Part shown: piece by piece, positions 24,030-32,979 of the stretch
Numbering within the stretch: the stretch's first letter is position 1
How the letters are laid out: each line of letters begins with the position of its first letter
Source: an uncultured bacterium
Lineage (GTDB): Bacteria > Bacteroidota > Bacteroidia > Bacteroidales > Bacteroidaceae
Length of the DNA: 35,407 nt
Direction of reading: 5' to 3'
NCBI GenBank assembly: GCA_905215345.1
Contig: CAJMPR010000031.1
Location: forward strand, 1-35,407
Position numbers and translations under genes: made by a program
Notes under the pieces: generated by a model
Seen by the model: the letters and a program-made list of their open reading frames with translations, nothing else
Told to the model about the DNA's origin: nothing
The model's database searches: none

Positions 24030-25244
24030 TTATTGCATCAATTTTTCAATTGCATCAAATTCCGGACCCATCTGTAAATTGTAATATACTCTGTATAGAC
24101 CGTTTAACCATAAATCTTTCTGATCAGGCTTCAATTCTCTAGCCTTTTCATAATTGGGTTTTGCTTTTTCATAGAAAGATTTCAATACAGCCTGGTCCTC
24201 TTTATATTTCGGATCATTAACGTCAGTAGTGGCTTTCTCTGAGAAATCTTGTGCTTGCAAGCAATATATCAATCCCAAGTTAGAATATGCTTCTGCATAA
24301 GTCGGATCTACTTCAACTGTTTTATTGTAAAATTCAATAGCCTTATCATAATCTTTCATATTGTGATAAAGATATCCTTTTACATACAAATAGAATGTAT
24401 TGTTTGGATCTTTGGCTAACATATCATCTGCAAATTGCATAGCTTCGTCATACTTGTTATTATTGCTATAATAATCAATCAAGTGACCGAAGAAGAATGA
24501 ATGTTCAGGATATTTTTGAATACCCTCTTTTAAAGAAGCAATCCATTTTACAGTATCTCCTTGAGCTTTCAATGCGGTAGAAATGAATTCCATTGCAAAT
24601 TTTCCTACTTCTTTATCACCTGTAGCATATGGAGCATATTTCAAAACAGTAGGATAATCTTCCATTTTAGCAGCTGCTAAACTTGCGTAATAAGCAATTT
24701 GGGGTAATACAGTATCAGTTTGCAATAAGTTTTCCTTCTCAAACATAGGATTTGCAGCAATATCTACATATGTTGCGAAGAAATTAAGAGCTTCCTTGTT
24801 TTTATCCAAATTGAAGAATTGAATACCGCCATTAATTAAATTGGGACGTGCAGCTAATATTGCAGCAGCATTAGTTTTTCTATATTTATTCTTAACCTTA
24901 CCTTTTTCATTAGGTATTTCTGCTAATTCATCGCATTTGAAATAATATTTACACATATTCAATGCACTATTATACACTTTAAGAGTGTCATAAGGTTTTC
25001 TTAAATATGCATTTTCCATCTCCTTTTCATTGATTCTTTTCTGAATAAAGCCGGCTACATCCCATGTATCAGCATTATCCTTCGTTTCAGGATCGGTCAA
25101 GGCTCCTTTGATAAGTTGCTCTGCTTTAGCAAAGTCTGGTTTTACCTCATTAGCAATACTTTTAGCTTCTTTCACATTCTTTTCTTGAGCAAAAGTAAAG
25201 CCTGCAGCAAGCAGTAAAACCATTGAAAATAGTACTCTTTTCAT
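24030..25244 (-). CDS. Secreted TPR-repeat protein downstream of gyrA
   Basis: A 404-residue protein with a clear signal peptide (MKRVLFSMVLLLAAGFTFA, then Gln) and several TPR units, best seen near the C terminus (NTFYLYVKGYLYHNMKDYDK and AEAYSNLGLIYCLQAQDFSE). It should be periplasmic or surface-associated and act as a scaffold; no ligand is indicated. The frame is open upstream to 25295, but that start would overlap gyrA and destroy the signal peptide, so ATG 25244 is chosen. This leaves 31 bp to the gyrA stop, so the two are likely co-transcribed, though no functional link to gyrase is evident. Confidence 0.88.
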   Translation of the reverse strand: MKRVLFSMVLLLAAGFTFAQEKNVKEAKSIANEVKPDFAKAEQLIKGALTDPETKDNADTWDVAGFIQKRINEKEMENAYLRKPYDTLKVYNSALNMCKYYFKCDELAEIPNEKGKVKNKYRKTNAAAILAARPNLINGGIQFFNLDKNKEALNFFATYVDIAANPMFEKENLLQTDTVLPQIAYYASLAAAKMEDYPTVLKYAPYATGDKEVGKFAMEFISTALKAQGDTVKWIASLKEGIQKYPEHSFFFGHLIDYYSNNNKYDEAMQFADDMLAKDPNNTFYLYVKGYLYHNMKDYDKAIEFYNKTVEVDPTYAEAYSNLGLIYCLQAQDFSEKATTDVNDPKYKEDQAVLKSFYEKAKPNYEKARELKPDQKDLWLNGLYRVYYNLQMGPEFDAIEKLMQ

Positions 25245-25275
25245 GATTGTAGAAAATTTTAAATTAATATTATGT

Positions 25276-27807
25276 CTATTCTTCATTGTTATCATTTATT
25301 TCACTTTGAGGATTTTCTAATAGACTATCATCATCTTCTTCTGTAAATTGTTCTTCTTCATTCTCTGAAGTAACCTTGCATACAGAACCGATTTCGTCGT
25401 TACGTTTTTCGAGGTTGATTAATCGCACACCTTGAGTAGCACGTCCCATGATACGAACATCAGCAACTTTTAAGCGAATGGTAATACCAGATTTATTGAT
25501 AATCATTAAGTCATTTTCATCTGTTACAGACTTGATTGTTACCAGTTTACCTGTCTTATCAGTGATATTCATGGTTTTTACACCTTTACCACCACGATTA
25601 GTTTTACGATAATCTTCAATATCAGAACGCTTACCATAGCCTTGTTCGGAGACAACCATTATAGTTTCGGCTTCAGGATCTTTTATGCAAATCATTCCTA
25701 CTACTTCATCTTGTCCATCCTCGTCAAGAGTCATACCACGTACACCAGTAGCCGTACGTCCCATAACCCGTACGGCACTTTCGTGGAAACGAATGGCACG
25801 TCCATTACGATTGGCTATAATAATTTCATTGTTCCCATTGGTCATACGTACTTCGATTACGCGATCATCCTCACGAATGGTAATAGCATTGACACCATTT
25901 TGGCGAGGACGTGAATATTGTTCAAGTAATGTTTTCTTGATTACGCCGTTCTTGGTGCAGAATAATACATAATGGCTATTGATATAGTCTTGATCATTCA
26001 AGTTTTTCACGCGCAAATATGCATTTACCGCATCATCCGAATCGATATTTAACAGATTCTGGATGGCACGTCCTTTTGAATTCTTCGTACCTTCAGGAAT
26101 CTCATATACTTTCAACCAATAGCATTTACCTTTCTGTGTAAAGAACATCATGGTATTATGCATGGTTGCCGGATATATATGTTCTACGAAATCTTCATCG
26201 CGCGTCTCTGTTCCCTTAGAGCCTACCCCACCACGGTTCTGTGCACGGAATTCACTTAATGGAGTACGTTTGATATATCCCATATGAGAAATGGTGATAA
26301 TCATTTCGTCATCTGCATAGAAATCCTCCGGATTGAACTCTTCTGATGAATAAACAATTTCCGAATGACGTTCATCTCCATATTTATCTTTAATTTCGAC
26401 CAACTCATCTTTTATAACTTTATGGCAAAGTTCATCGTTAACGAGAATTTCTTCTAAATATGCGATTTGCTTCTGAATTTCCTCATATTCAGCGTGAAGC
26501 TGATCCTGCATCAGTCCAGTTAATTGGCGTAAACGCATTTCTACAATGGCACGTGACTGGATTTCAGTTAATTCAAAGCGTTCTATCAAGCCGGTTATAG
26601 CATCATTTGGAGTCTTTGCTGCACGAATAATTTTGATTACTTCATCAATATTATCTGAAGCGATAATCAAACCTTCTAAAATATGAGCGCGTTCTTTAGC
26701 CTTACGTAAATCATATTGTGTACGACGAATAACCACATCGTGGCGATGCTCTACGAAGTACTTGATAAGATCCCTCAAGTTCAATAACCGGGGGCGACCA
26801 TGCACCAATGCTACGTTATTAACACCGAAAGAAGTCTGTAATAGAGTCATTTTATAGAGCTTATTTAGCACTACACTGGCATTGGCATCGCGTTTTACAT
26901 CAATAACAATGCGCATACCTTCACGGTCAGATTCGTCATTGGCATTAGAAATGCCTTCAATTCTTTTTTCGTTGGCTAAATCTGCAATTGATTTTATCAA
27001 TTCTGCTTTATTGACACCATAAGGAATTTCAGTTACAATAATCTTATCGTGCGTGGAACTGGTCTCAATTTCTGCTTTAGCACGCATTATAACACGACCA
27101 CGTCCTGTTAAATATGCTTCGCGTACACCGCTCATTCCATAGATGTAACCACCTGTTGGGAAGTCGGGAGCCTTGACATAAGTCATTAAATCCTCAATGT
27201 CAATATCATTGTTGTCAATGTATGCAATACAAGCATCGATTACCTCAGTTAAATTATGAGTTGGCATATTTGTTGCCATACCTACGGCAATACCAGAAGC
27301 TCCGTTTACTAAAAGATTAGGAATACGGGTTGGCATAACAGTCGGTTCCAGCAACGAGTCGTCGAAGTTACTTTGCATGTCTACAGTTTCTTTATCCAGA
27401 TCCTGCATCATTTCTTCACCAATCTTCTGTAAACGACATTCAGTATATCGCATGGCGGCTGCGCTATCACCATCTACGGAACCATAGTTACCCTGACCGT
27501 CAACAATCATGTAGCGCATAGCCCATGGTTGCGCCATGCGGACAAGTGCTCCATACACGGAAGAGTCACCGTGGGGATGATATTTTCCTAATACTTCACC
27601 TACAACTCTGGCTGATTTTTTATAAGGTTTGTCTGACGTATTTCCCAATCCCATCATTCCAAAAAGAATTCTACGATGGACGGGTTTAAAACCATCTCTA
27701 ACATCAGGAAGGGCACGTGAAACAATGACCGACATAGAGTAGTCAATGTATGATGACTTCATTTCCTCCTCGATGTTAATCTTTATAATTCTGTCTTGTT
27801 CAAGCAT
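25276..27807 (-). CDS. gyrA: DNA gyrase subunit A
   Basis: GyrA is the breakage-reunion subunit of gyrase, which introduces negative supercoils. The 843-residue sequence contains the winged-helix core with RALPDVRDGFKPVHRR, the quinolone region HPHGDSSVYGALVRMAQPW (S82 equals E. coli S83; G86 takes the place of D87), and the catalytic tyrosine Y121 in AAMRYTECRL. The C-terminal beta-pinwheel has a modified GyrA box (TNRGGKGVK) instead of QRRGGKG, and a similar blade motif QNRGGVGSKG. The tail is strongly acidic. RGGKG and length favour GyrA over ParC. It diverges from clpC and precedes the TPR gene. Confidence 0.96.
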   Translation of the reverse strand: MLEQDRIIKINIEEEMKSSYIDYSMSVIVSRALPDVRDGFKPVHRRILFGMMGLGNTSDKPYKKSARVVGEVLGKYHPHGDSSVYGALVRMAQPWAMRYMIVDGQGNYGSVDGDSAAAMRYTECRLQKIGEEMMQDLDKETVDMQSNFDDSLLEPTVMPTRIPNLLVNGASGIAVGMATNMPTHNLTEVIDACIAYIDNNDIDIEDLMTYVKAPDFPTGGYIYGMSGVREAYLTGRGRVIMRAKAEIETSSTHDKIIVTEIPYGVNKAELIKSIADLANEKRIEGISNANDESDREGMRIVIDVKRDANASVVLNKLYKMTLLQTSFGVNNVALVHGRPRLLNLRDLIKYFVEHRHDVVIRRTQYDLRKAKERAHILEGLIIASDNIDEVIKIIRAAKTPNDAITGLIERFELTEIQSRAIVEMRLRQLTGLMQDQLHAEYEEIQKQIAYLEEILVNDELCHKVIKDELVEIKDKYGDERHSEIVYSSEEFNPEDFYADDEMIITISHMGYIKRTPLSEFRAQNRGGVGSKGTETRDEDFVEHIYPATMHNTMMFFTQKGKCYWLKVYEIPEGTKNSKGRAIQNLLNIDSDDAVNAYLRVKNLNDQDYINSHYVLFCTKNGVIKKTLLEQYSRPRQNGVNAITIREDDRVIEVRMTNGNNEIIIANRNGRAIRFHESAVRVMGRTATGVRGMTLDEDGQDEVVGMICIKDPEAETIMVVSEQGYGKRSDIEDYRKTNRGGKGVKTMNITDKTGKLVTIKSVTDENDLMIINKSGITIRLKVADVRIMGRATQGVRLINLEKRNDEIGSVCKVTSENEEEQFTEEDDDSLLENPQSEINDNNEE

Positions 27808-27880
27808 TTAAAAAGATTATTAATTATACATTTTAAGGTTCGTGAAAAACCATGCTAAAGTACTGCTTTTTTACGACATA

Positions 27881-27888
27881 CAAAAGTT
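27881..27888 (-). promoter_or_regulatory. Possible -7 element of the gyrA promoter
   Basis: Read on the minus strand, AACTTTTG differs from TAnnTTTG at one position and would give a leader of about 70 nt before the gyrA ATG. No good -33 box was found. Confidence 0.3.
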
Positions 27889-28071
27889 TTCCTTCATAAA
27901 CTTTGTTGTTGAAAAAGGAAAGTTTATTCAGGCTTATGAAACTATTGTTCGAATGGATATGTTAGTATTATATATAATAGGTATAATAGAGAAAATATGT
28001 ATAATTTGAATTGTGGCACGAGATTTGTATATTATTAAATCAGTTTTAGATATGCGATATTAATAATTGCG

Positions 28072-28079
28072 TATCTTTG
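28072..28079 (+). promoter_or_regulatory. -7 element of the clpC promoter
   Basis: TATCTTTG is an exact match to the Bacteroides -7 consensus, 38 bp before the clpC ATG. The -33 region offers only TTTTAG around 28043-28048. Confidence 0.6.
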
Positions 28080-28117
28080 TGTGTAAATAACCTTTTAATT
28101 GAGGAGAATAAATTAAT

Positions 28118-30643
28118 ATGAGTAATCAATTTTCACAAAGAGTTTCTGATATTATAACTTATAGCAAAGAAGAAGCTAATAGACTGAGAAATAGATATAT
28201 CGGTCCAGAACATCTTCTACTCGGCATGTTACGTGACGGAGGTGGAAAGGCTATTGAGATATTGATGAAACTTGATATAGACTTAAAACAAGTAAAGACT
28301 CGTCTTGAAAGCTTCTTAAAAGATGTTGAAGATGATTCGCTTCTGCCTGATGCAGATATTCCTCTGTCTCCTATGGCTGCTAAAATATTAAAAATGTGTA
28401 TGTTAGAAGCGCGCCTTTTGAAAAGTGCAACAGCTGATACCGAACATGTATTGTTAGCAATCTTGAAAGATGGTGATAATTTGGCTGCAACAGTATTAGA
28501 AGAGAACAAGGTAAGTTATCAATCTGTTTTTGAACAGCTTTCGATGAAATCGACTAATCCTAATTCAGGGATGGGATTTACAGAAGATGATGAAGAAGAC
28601 GAAGAGGAGATGAACATGTCACGTTCTTCGCACGGTTCAGGTGTTGGTAGCCCGTCAGCTCAGACTGCGTCAAAGAAACCATCTAATGATACTCCGGTGC
28701 TGGATAACTTTGGTATGGATATGACTCGTGCTGCTGAAGAAGGGAAATTGGATCCTGTTGTAGGACGTGAGCGTGAAATAGAACGCTTAGCGCAAATTTT
28801 GAGTCGTCGTAAGAAGAATAATCCGGTGTTGATTGGTGAGCCGGGTGTAGGTAAATCTGCTATTGTAGAAGGGTTGGCATTACGCATTGTTCAAAAGAAA
28901 GTATCACGCATCTTGTTTGACAAACGAGTTGTAATGCTTGATATGGCTTCTGTTGTTGCGGGAACTAAATATCGCGGACAATTTGAAGAACGTATCCGTT
29001 CTATCATTAATGAGTTGCAGAAGAATCCGAATGTGATCTTATTCATAGATGAGATTCATACGATTGTTGGTGCGGGTGCAGCAGCGGGATCTATGGATGC
29101 AGCTAATATGTTGAAGCCAGCTTTGGCACGTGGTGAAATACAATGTATCGGAGCTACAACTCTTGATGAATACAGAAAAAATATAGAAAAAGATGGTGCT
29201 TTGGAACGTCGTTTCCAGAAAGTAATAGTTGAGCCTACTACCCCGGAGGAAACGCTCCAGATATTGAAAAATATCAAAGAAAAATACGAAGATCACCATA
29301 ATGTAAACTATACGGATGATGCTTTAGAGGCATGTGTCAAGTTGGCAGACCGTTATATAACCGACCGCAATTTTCCTGATAAAGCTATCGATGCTCTGGA
29401 TGAAGCCGGTTCGCGCGTTCATCTTACGAATATTAATGTTCCAAAAGAGATTGAAGAACAGGAAAAACTCATAGAAGAAGCTCGTGTTTTGAAAGCTGAA
29501 GCGGTGAAATCTCAAAATTTCGAATTGGCTGCAAGCTATCGTGATCGTGAGAAGGAGCTTTCCATCCGCCTGGATGAAATGAAAACAGAATGGGAGGCCC
29601 GTTTGAAAGATGATCGTCAAACGGTTGGAGAAGAAGAAATAGCAAACGTTGTTTCAATGATGTCCGGTGTGCCGGTACAGCGTATGGCACAGGCTGAAGG
29701 TCTTAAACTAGCCGGTATGAAGGAAGAATTGCAGGCAAAAGTTGTGGCTCAGGATGCTGCTATCGAGAAGTTGACTAAAGCTATTCTTCGTAGTCGTGTC
29801 GGACTTAAAGATCCGAACAGACCCATCGGGACATTTATGTTTCTTGGTCCTACAGGGGTCGGTAAGACGCATCTAGCAAAGCAATTAGCTAAATATATGT
29901 TTGGCTCAAGTGATGCTTTGATACGTGTTGATATGAGTGAATATATGGAGAAATACACTGTATCCAGAATGATTGGTGCAGCTCCTGGCTACGTTGGTTA
30001 TGAAGAAGGTGGCCAGTTGACAGAGAAAGTGCGCCGTAAACCATACTCTATTGTCCTGTTGGACGAAATAGAGAAAGCTCATCCTGATGTATTCAATATA
30101 TTGCTTCAGGTATTGGATGAAGGGCGTTTGACTGACAATTATGGCAGAACCATCGATTTCAAAAATACAGTTATCATTATGACTTCTAATATTGGTACCC
30201 GCCAGTTAAAAGAGTTTGGTCGCGGTGTAGGTTTTGCTGCACAGAGTCGTACGGATGACAATGAGTATTCCCGTAGTGTCATTCAGAAAGCTTTGAACAA
30301 GACTTTTGCACCCGAGTTTTTGAATCGTTTGGATGAAATCATTACATTCGACCAGCTCTCTCTGGATGCGATAACAAAGATTGTAGATATTGAATTGAAA
30401 GGACTGTATGAGCGAATTGAAGCAATTGGTTATAAGCTGGTTGTGGATGATGAAGCAAAGAAATTCCTGGCTACGAAAGGTTACGATGTTCAATTTGGTG
30501 CACGTCCATTAAAACGGGCTATTCAGAATTATCTGGAAGACGGACTATCGGAGTTGATCGTTTCCGCCGGAGTACAAACTGGAGATACGGTTAGTGTTTC
30601 TGTCGATCAGGAAAAAGGCGAGCTGAGCGTTAAGAAAGTATAG
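28118..30643 (+). CDS. clpC: ATP-dependent Clp protease ATP-binding subunit ClpC
   Basis: A class I Hsp100 AAA+ unfoldase of 841 residues that feeds proteins to ClpP. In order: two Clp-N repeats (1-145, NRYIGPEHLLLGMLRDGG and DTEHVLLAILKDGDN); an acidic/Ser-rich linker; AAA domain 1 with Walker A GEPGVGKS (240-247) and Walker B VILFIDEIH; a UVR-type middle motif (about 452-487, KSQNFELAASYRDREKEL) that marks ClpC rather than ClpA or ClpB; AAA domain 2 with GPTGVGKT (577-584) and VLLDEIEKAHPDV; and a VGF loop near 704 for ClpP docking. An SD-like GAGGAGAATA (28101-28110) precedes the ATG. clpP is not in the window. Confidence 0.95.
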   Translation: MSNQFSQRVSDIITYSKEEANRLRNRYIGPEHLLLGMLRDGGGKAIEILMKLDIDLKQVKTRLESFLKDVEDDSLLPDADIPLSPMAAKILKMCMLEARLLKSATADTEHVLLAILKDGDNLAATVLEENKVSYQSVFEQLSMKSTNPNSGMGFTEDDEEDEEEMNMSRSSHGSGVGSPSAQTASKKPSNDTPVLDNFGMDMTRAAEEGKLDPVVGREREIERLAQILSRRKKNNPVLIGEPGVGKSAIVEGLALRIVQKKVSRILFDKRVVMLDMASVVAGTKYRGQFEERIRSIINELQKNPNVILFIDEIHTIVGAGAAAGSMDAANMLKPALARGEIQCIGATTLDEYRKNIEKDGALERRFQKVIVEPTTPEETLQILKNIKEKYEDHHNVNYTDDALEACVKLADRYITDRNFPDKAIDALDEAGSRVHLTNINVPKEIEEQEKLIEEARVLKAEAVKSQNFELAASYRDREKELSIRLDEMKTEWEARLKDDRQTVGEEEIANVVSMMSGVPVQRMAQAEGLKLAGMKEELQAKVVAQDAAIEKLTKAILRSRVGLKDPNRPIGTFMFLGPTGVGKTHLAKQLAKYMFGSSDALIRVDMSEYMEKYTVSRMIGAAPGYVGYEEGGQLTEKVRRKPYSIVLLDEIEKAHPDVFNILLQVLDEGRLTDNYGRTIDFKNTVIIMTSNIGTRQLKEFGRGVGFAAQSRTDDNEYSRSVIQKALNKTFAPEFLNRLDEIITFDQLSLDAITKIVDIELKGLYERIEAIGYKLVVDDEAKKFLATKGYDVQFGARPLKRAIQNYLEDGLSELIVSAGVQTGDTVSVSVDQEKGELSVKKV

Positions 30644-30668
30644 TTAGCTATTGAATAAAGACAGTCAA

Positions 30669-30706
30669 AATGTCAGTTCATCATGGACTGGCATTTTTTT
30701 TGTTTT
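30669..30706 (+). terminator. Terminator of clpC
   Basis: An 11-bp stem with two G-U pairs (AATGTCAGTTC at 30669-30679 with GGACTGGCATT at 30685-30695, 5-base loop) is followed by a run of eight T residues. It lies 25 bp after the clpC stop. Confidence 0.88.
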
Positions 30707-30755
30707 CTATTTGTCAAAACAATAAAAGTATAAATCTAAAAATATAATTAGTAGT

Positions 30756-32804
30756 ATGCAAAAAGGAAATATTGGGGTAACCACTGAAAACATCTTCCCC
30801 GTTATCAAAAAGTTTCTTTATAGTGATCATGAAATTTTTCTTCGTGAGTTAGTTTCTAATGCAGTCGATGCCACGCAGAAGTTGAAAACCTTGGCCTCCA
30901 TTGGTGAGTATAAAGGTGAAGTCGGTGATTTAACCGTACGCGTATCTTTAGGTAAGGATACGATTACTGTATCTGATCATGGTATTGGCCTGACGGCAGA
31001 AGAAATTGATAAATATATCAATCAGATAGCCTTTTCAGGTGCTAACGATTTCCTTGAAAAGTATAAAGATGATGCAAATGCCATTATTGGTCATTTCGGA
31101 CTTGGTTTCTACTCGGCTTTTATGGTTGCTAAGAAAGTTGAAATCATCACTAAATCCTATCAAGAAGGTGCACAAGCTGTAAAATGGACATGCGATGGTA
31201 GTCCTGAGTTTACTATTGAAGATGCGGATAAGACAGAGCGTGGTACCGATATTGTTCTTTATATTGATGATGATTGTAAAGAGTTCTTGGAAGAAGCACG
31301 TATATCTTCTTTATTGAAGAAATATTGTAGTTTCCTTCCTATCCCTGTTGCATTTGGTAAGAAGAAAGAATGGAAGGACGGTAAGCAAGTTGAAACAACA
31401 GAGGATAATATCATTAATGATGCTAATCCGTTGTGGACATTGAAACCCAGTGAACTGAAAGATGAGGATTATAAAAAGTTCTATCGCGATCTTTATCCAA
31501 TGTCCGACGAACCTCTATTTTGGATACATTTGAATGTGGATTATCCATTCCACCTTACCGGTATTCTTTATTTCCCGAAAGTAAAGAGTAATATTGAATT
31601 GAATAAGAATAAGATACAGCTTTATTGTAACCAGGTATATGTAACAGACTCAGTAGAAGGTATTGTCCCTGATTTCCTGACATTGCTGCATGGTGTGCTC
31701 GATTCACCGGATATTCCGTTGAATGTATCCCGCTCTTACTTGCAGAGTGATGCCAATGTAAAAAAGATTTCGACCTATATCACGAAGAAAGTAGCTGACC
31801 GTTTGCAATCTATCTTTAAAAATGATCGCAAGCAGTTTGAAGAAAAATGGAGTGATCTCAGAATCTTTATTAATTATGGAATGCTTACACAAGAAGATTT
31901 CTATGATAGAGCAAAAGATTTTACCCTTTTCACCGATACAGATAATAAGTATTATACCTTTGAAGAGTATAAAACTTTAATCAAAGATAATCAGACGGAT
32001 AAAGACGGTAACTTGATTTATCTATATGCTAATCATAAAGACGATCAATATAGCTATATTGAAGCTGCTAAAAACAAAGGCTACAATGTCTTATTGATGG
32101 ATGGTCAGCTTGATATAGCGATGGTAAGCATGCTGGAACAGAAGTTTGAGAAAGTGCGTTTCACCCGTGTTGATAGTGATGTGATTGACAATCTGATTGT
32201 GAAAGAAGATAAGAAGAATGATACATTATCTACTGGTGAGCAAGAAGCGCTTTCTGTTATCTTCAAGAATCAATTGCCCAAAATAGAGAAGACAGAATTC
32301 AATATCATGTCACAGGCTTTGGGTGAAAATGCTTCCCCAGTTATGATTACACAAAGTGAATACATGCGTCGTATGAAAGAAATGGCTAATATTCAAGCCG
32401 GAATGAGTTTCTATGGCGAGATGCCGGATATGTTCAATTTGGTGTTAAACTCTGATCATAAACTGGTAAAAGAGATATTGATAGATGAAGATCGTGAATG
32501 TGCTGTTGCCATTACTCCTCTCCAGAAAGAAATGGATGATGTCAATAAGCGTCGTAATGATTTGAAGAAAGCGCAAGAAGGCAAGAAGGATGAAGAAATT
32601 CCTACTGCTGAAAAAGATGAAGTGAACAGTTTAGATAATAAATGGGAAGAACTGAAAGCACGGAAAGATAGTATATTTGCTGACTATGCGTCTAAAAATA
32701 AGACTGTTCGCCAGTTGATTGATTTAGCATTGTTGCAGAATGGCATGTTAAAAGGTGAAGCTTTAAATAACTTTATCAAAAGGAGCATAGATTTGATTAA
32801 ATAA
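30756..32804 (+). CDS. htpG: Molecular chaperone HtpG (Hsp90)
   Basis: A bacterial Hsp90 of 682 residues. The GHKL ATP-binding domain shows LRELVSNAVDATQKL, VSDHGIGLT, IAFSGANDFL and GHFGLGFYSAF. The middle domain has LFWIHLNVDYPFHLTGILYFP and the catalytic-loop region NVSRSYLQSD (Arg in the loop that contacts ATP). The C-terminal dimerisation domain carries a Lys/Glu-rich insert (KKAQEGKKDEEIPTAEKDE). Some positions of the ATP site differ from E. coli HtpG (NAVDA in place of NASDA), typical of this phylum as far as I recall. It follows clpC after a terminator, so it is probably an independent stress-response gene. Confidence 0.96.
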   Translation: MQKGNIGVTTENIFPVIKKFLYSDHEIFLRELVSNAVDATQKLKTLASIGEYKGEVGDLTVRVSLGKDTITVSDHGIGLTAEEIDKYINQIAFSGANDFLEKYKDDANAIIGHFGLGFYSAFMVAKKVEIITKSYQEGAQAVKWTCDGSPEFTIEDADKTERGTDIVLYIDDDCKEFLEEARISSLLKKYCSFLPIPVAFGKKKEWKDGKQVETTEDNIINDANPLWTLKPSELKDEDYKKFYRDLYPMSDEPLFWIHLNVDYPFHLTGILYFPKVKSNIELNKNKIQLYCNQVYVTDSVEGIVPDFLTLLHGVLDSPDIPLNVSRSYLQSDANVKKISTYITKKVADRLQSIFKNDRKQFEEKWSDLRIFINYGMLTQEDFYDRAKDFTLFTDTDNKYYTFEEYKTLIKDNQTDKDGNLIYLYANHKDDQYSYIEAAKNKGYNVLLMDGQLDIAMVSMLEQKFEKVRFTRVDSDVIDNLIVKEDKKNDTLSTGEQEALSVIFKNQLPKIEKTEFNIMSQALGENASPVMITQSEYMRRMKEMANIQAGMSFYGEMPDMFNLVLNSDHKLVKEILIDEDRECAVAITPLQKEMDDVNKRRNDLKKAQEGKKDEEIPTAEKDEVNSLDNKWEELKARKDSIFADYASKNKTVRQLIDLALLQNGMLKGEALNNFIKRSIDLIK

Positions 32805-32828
32805 GCCCTTTTGAATTTCTGATAGTTA

Positions 32829-32866
32829 GGGCATTACAACTTGTTAAGTTGTGATGCCCTTTTTTA
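32829..32866 (+). terminator. Terminator of htpG
   Basis: A 14-bp stem with one G-U pair (GGGCATTACAACTT at 32829-32842 with 32846-32859, 3-base loop) runs into TTTTTTA. It lies 24 bp after the htpG stop. Confidence 0.93.
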
Positions 32867-32930
32867 TTTGTTTTCTTTGATATGAGTGCGTTTTTTTTCG
32901 TTGGATACGATGTTTTTGGAAACTATTGTT

Positions 32931-32938
32931 TATATTTG
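32931..32938 (+). promoter_or_regulatory. -7 element before the patatin gene
   Basis: TATATTTG fits TAnnTTTG, 41 bp upstream of the ATG. The nearest TTTG (32915-32918) is only 12 bp away, so the -33 box is uncertain. Confidence 0.4.
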
Positions 32939-32979
32939 AGCATTGAATAATTAGTATATTGCACTCGGAACTGTAATTC

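Larger units (their letters stand above)
27808..28117. other. Divergent gyrA-clpC intergenic region
   Basis: This 310-bp AT-rich spacer contains the two -7 elements listed separately. Between them, 27890-28060, are homopolymer-like A/T runs and no open frame, RNA gene or strong hairpin that I can support. Confidence 0.7.

Noticed and set aside
25245..25295. Longer N terminus of the TPR protein overlapping gyrA
   Set aside because: It would bury the signal peptide; the ATG at 25244 gives a normal secreted protein.
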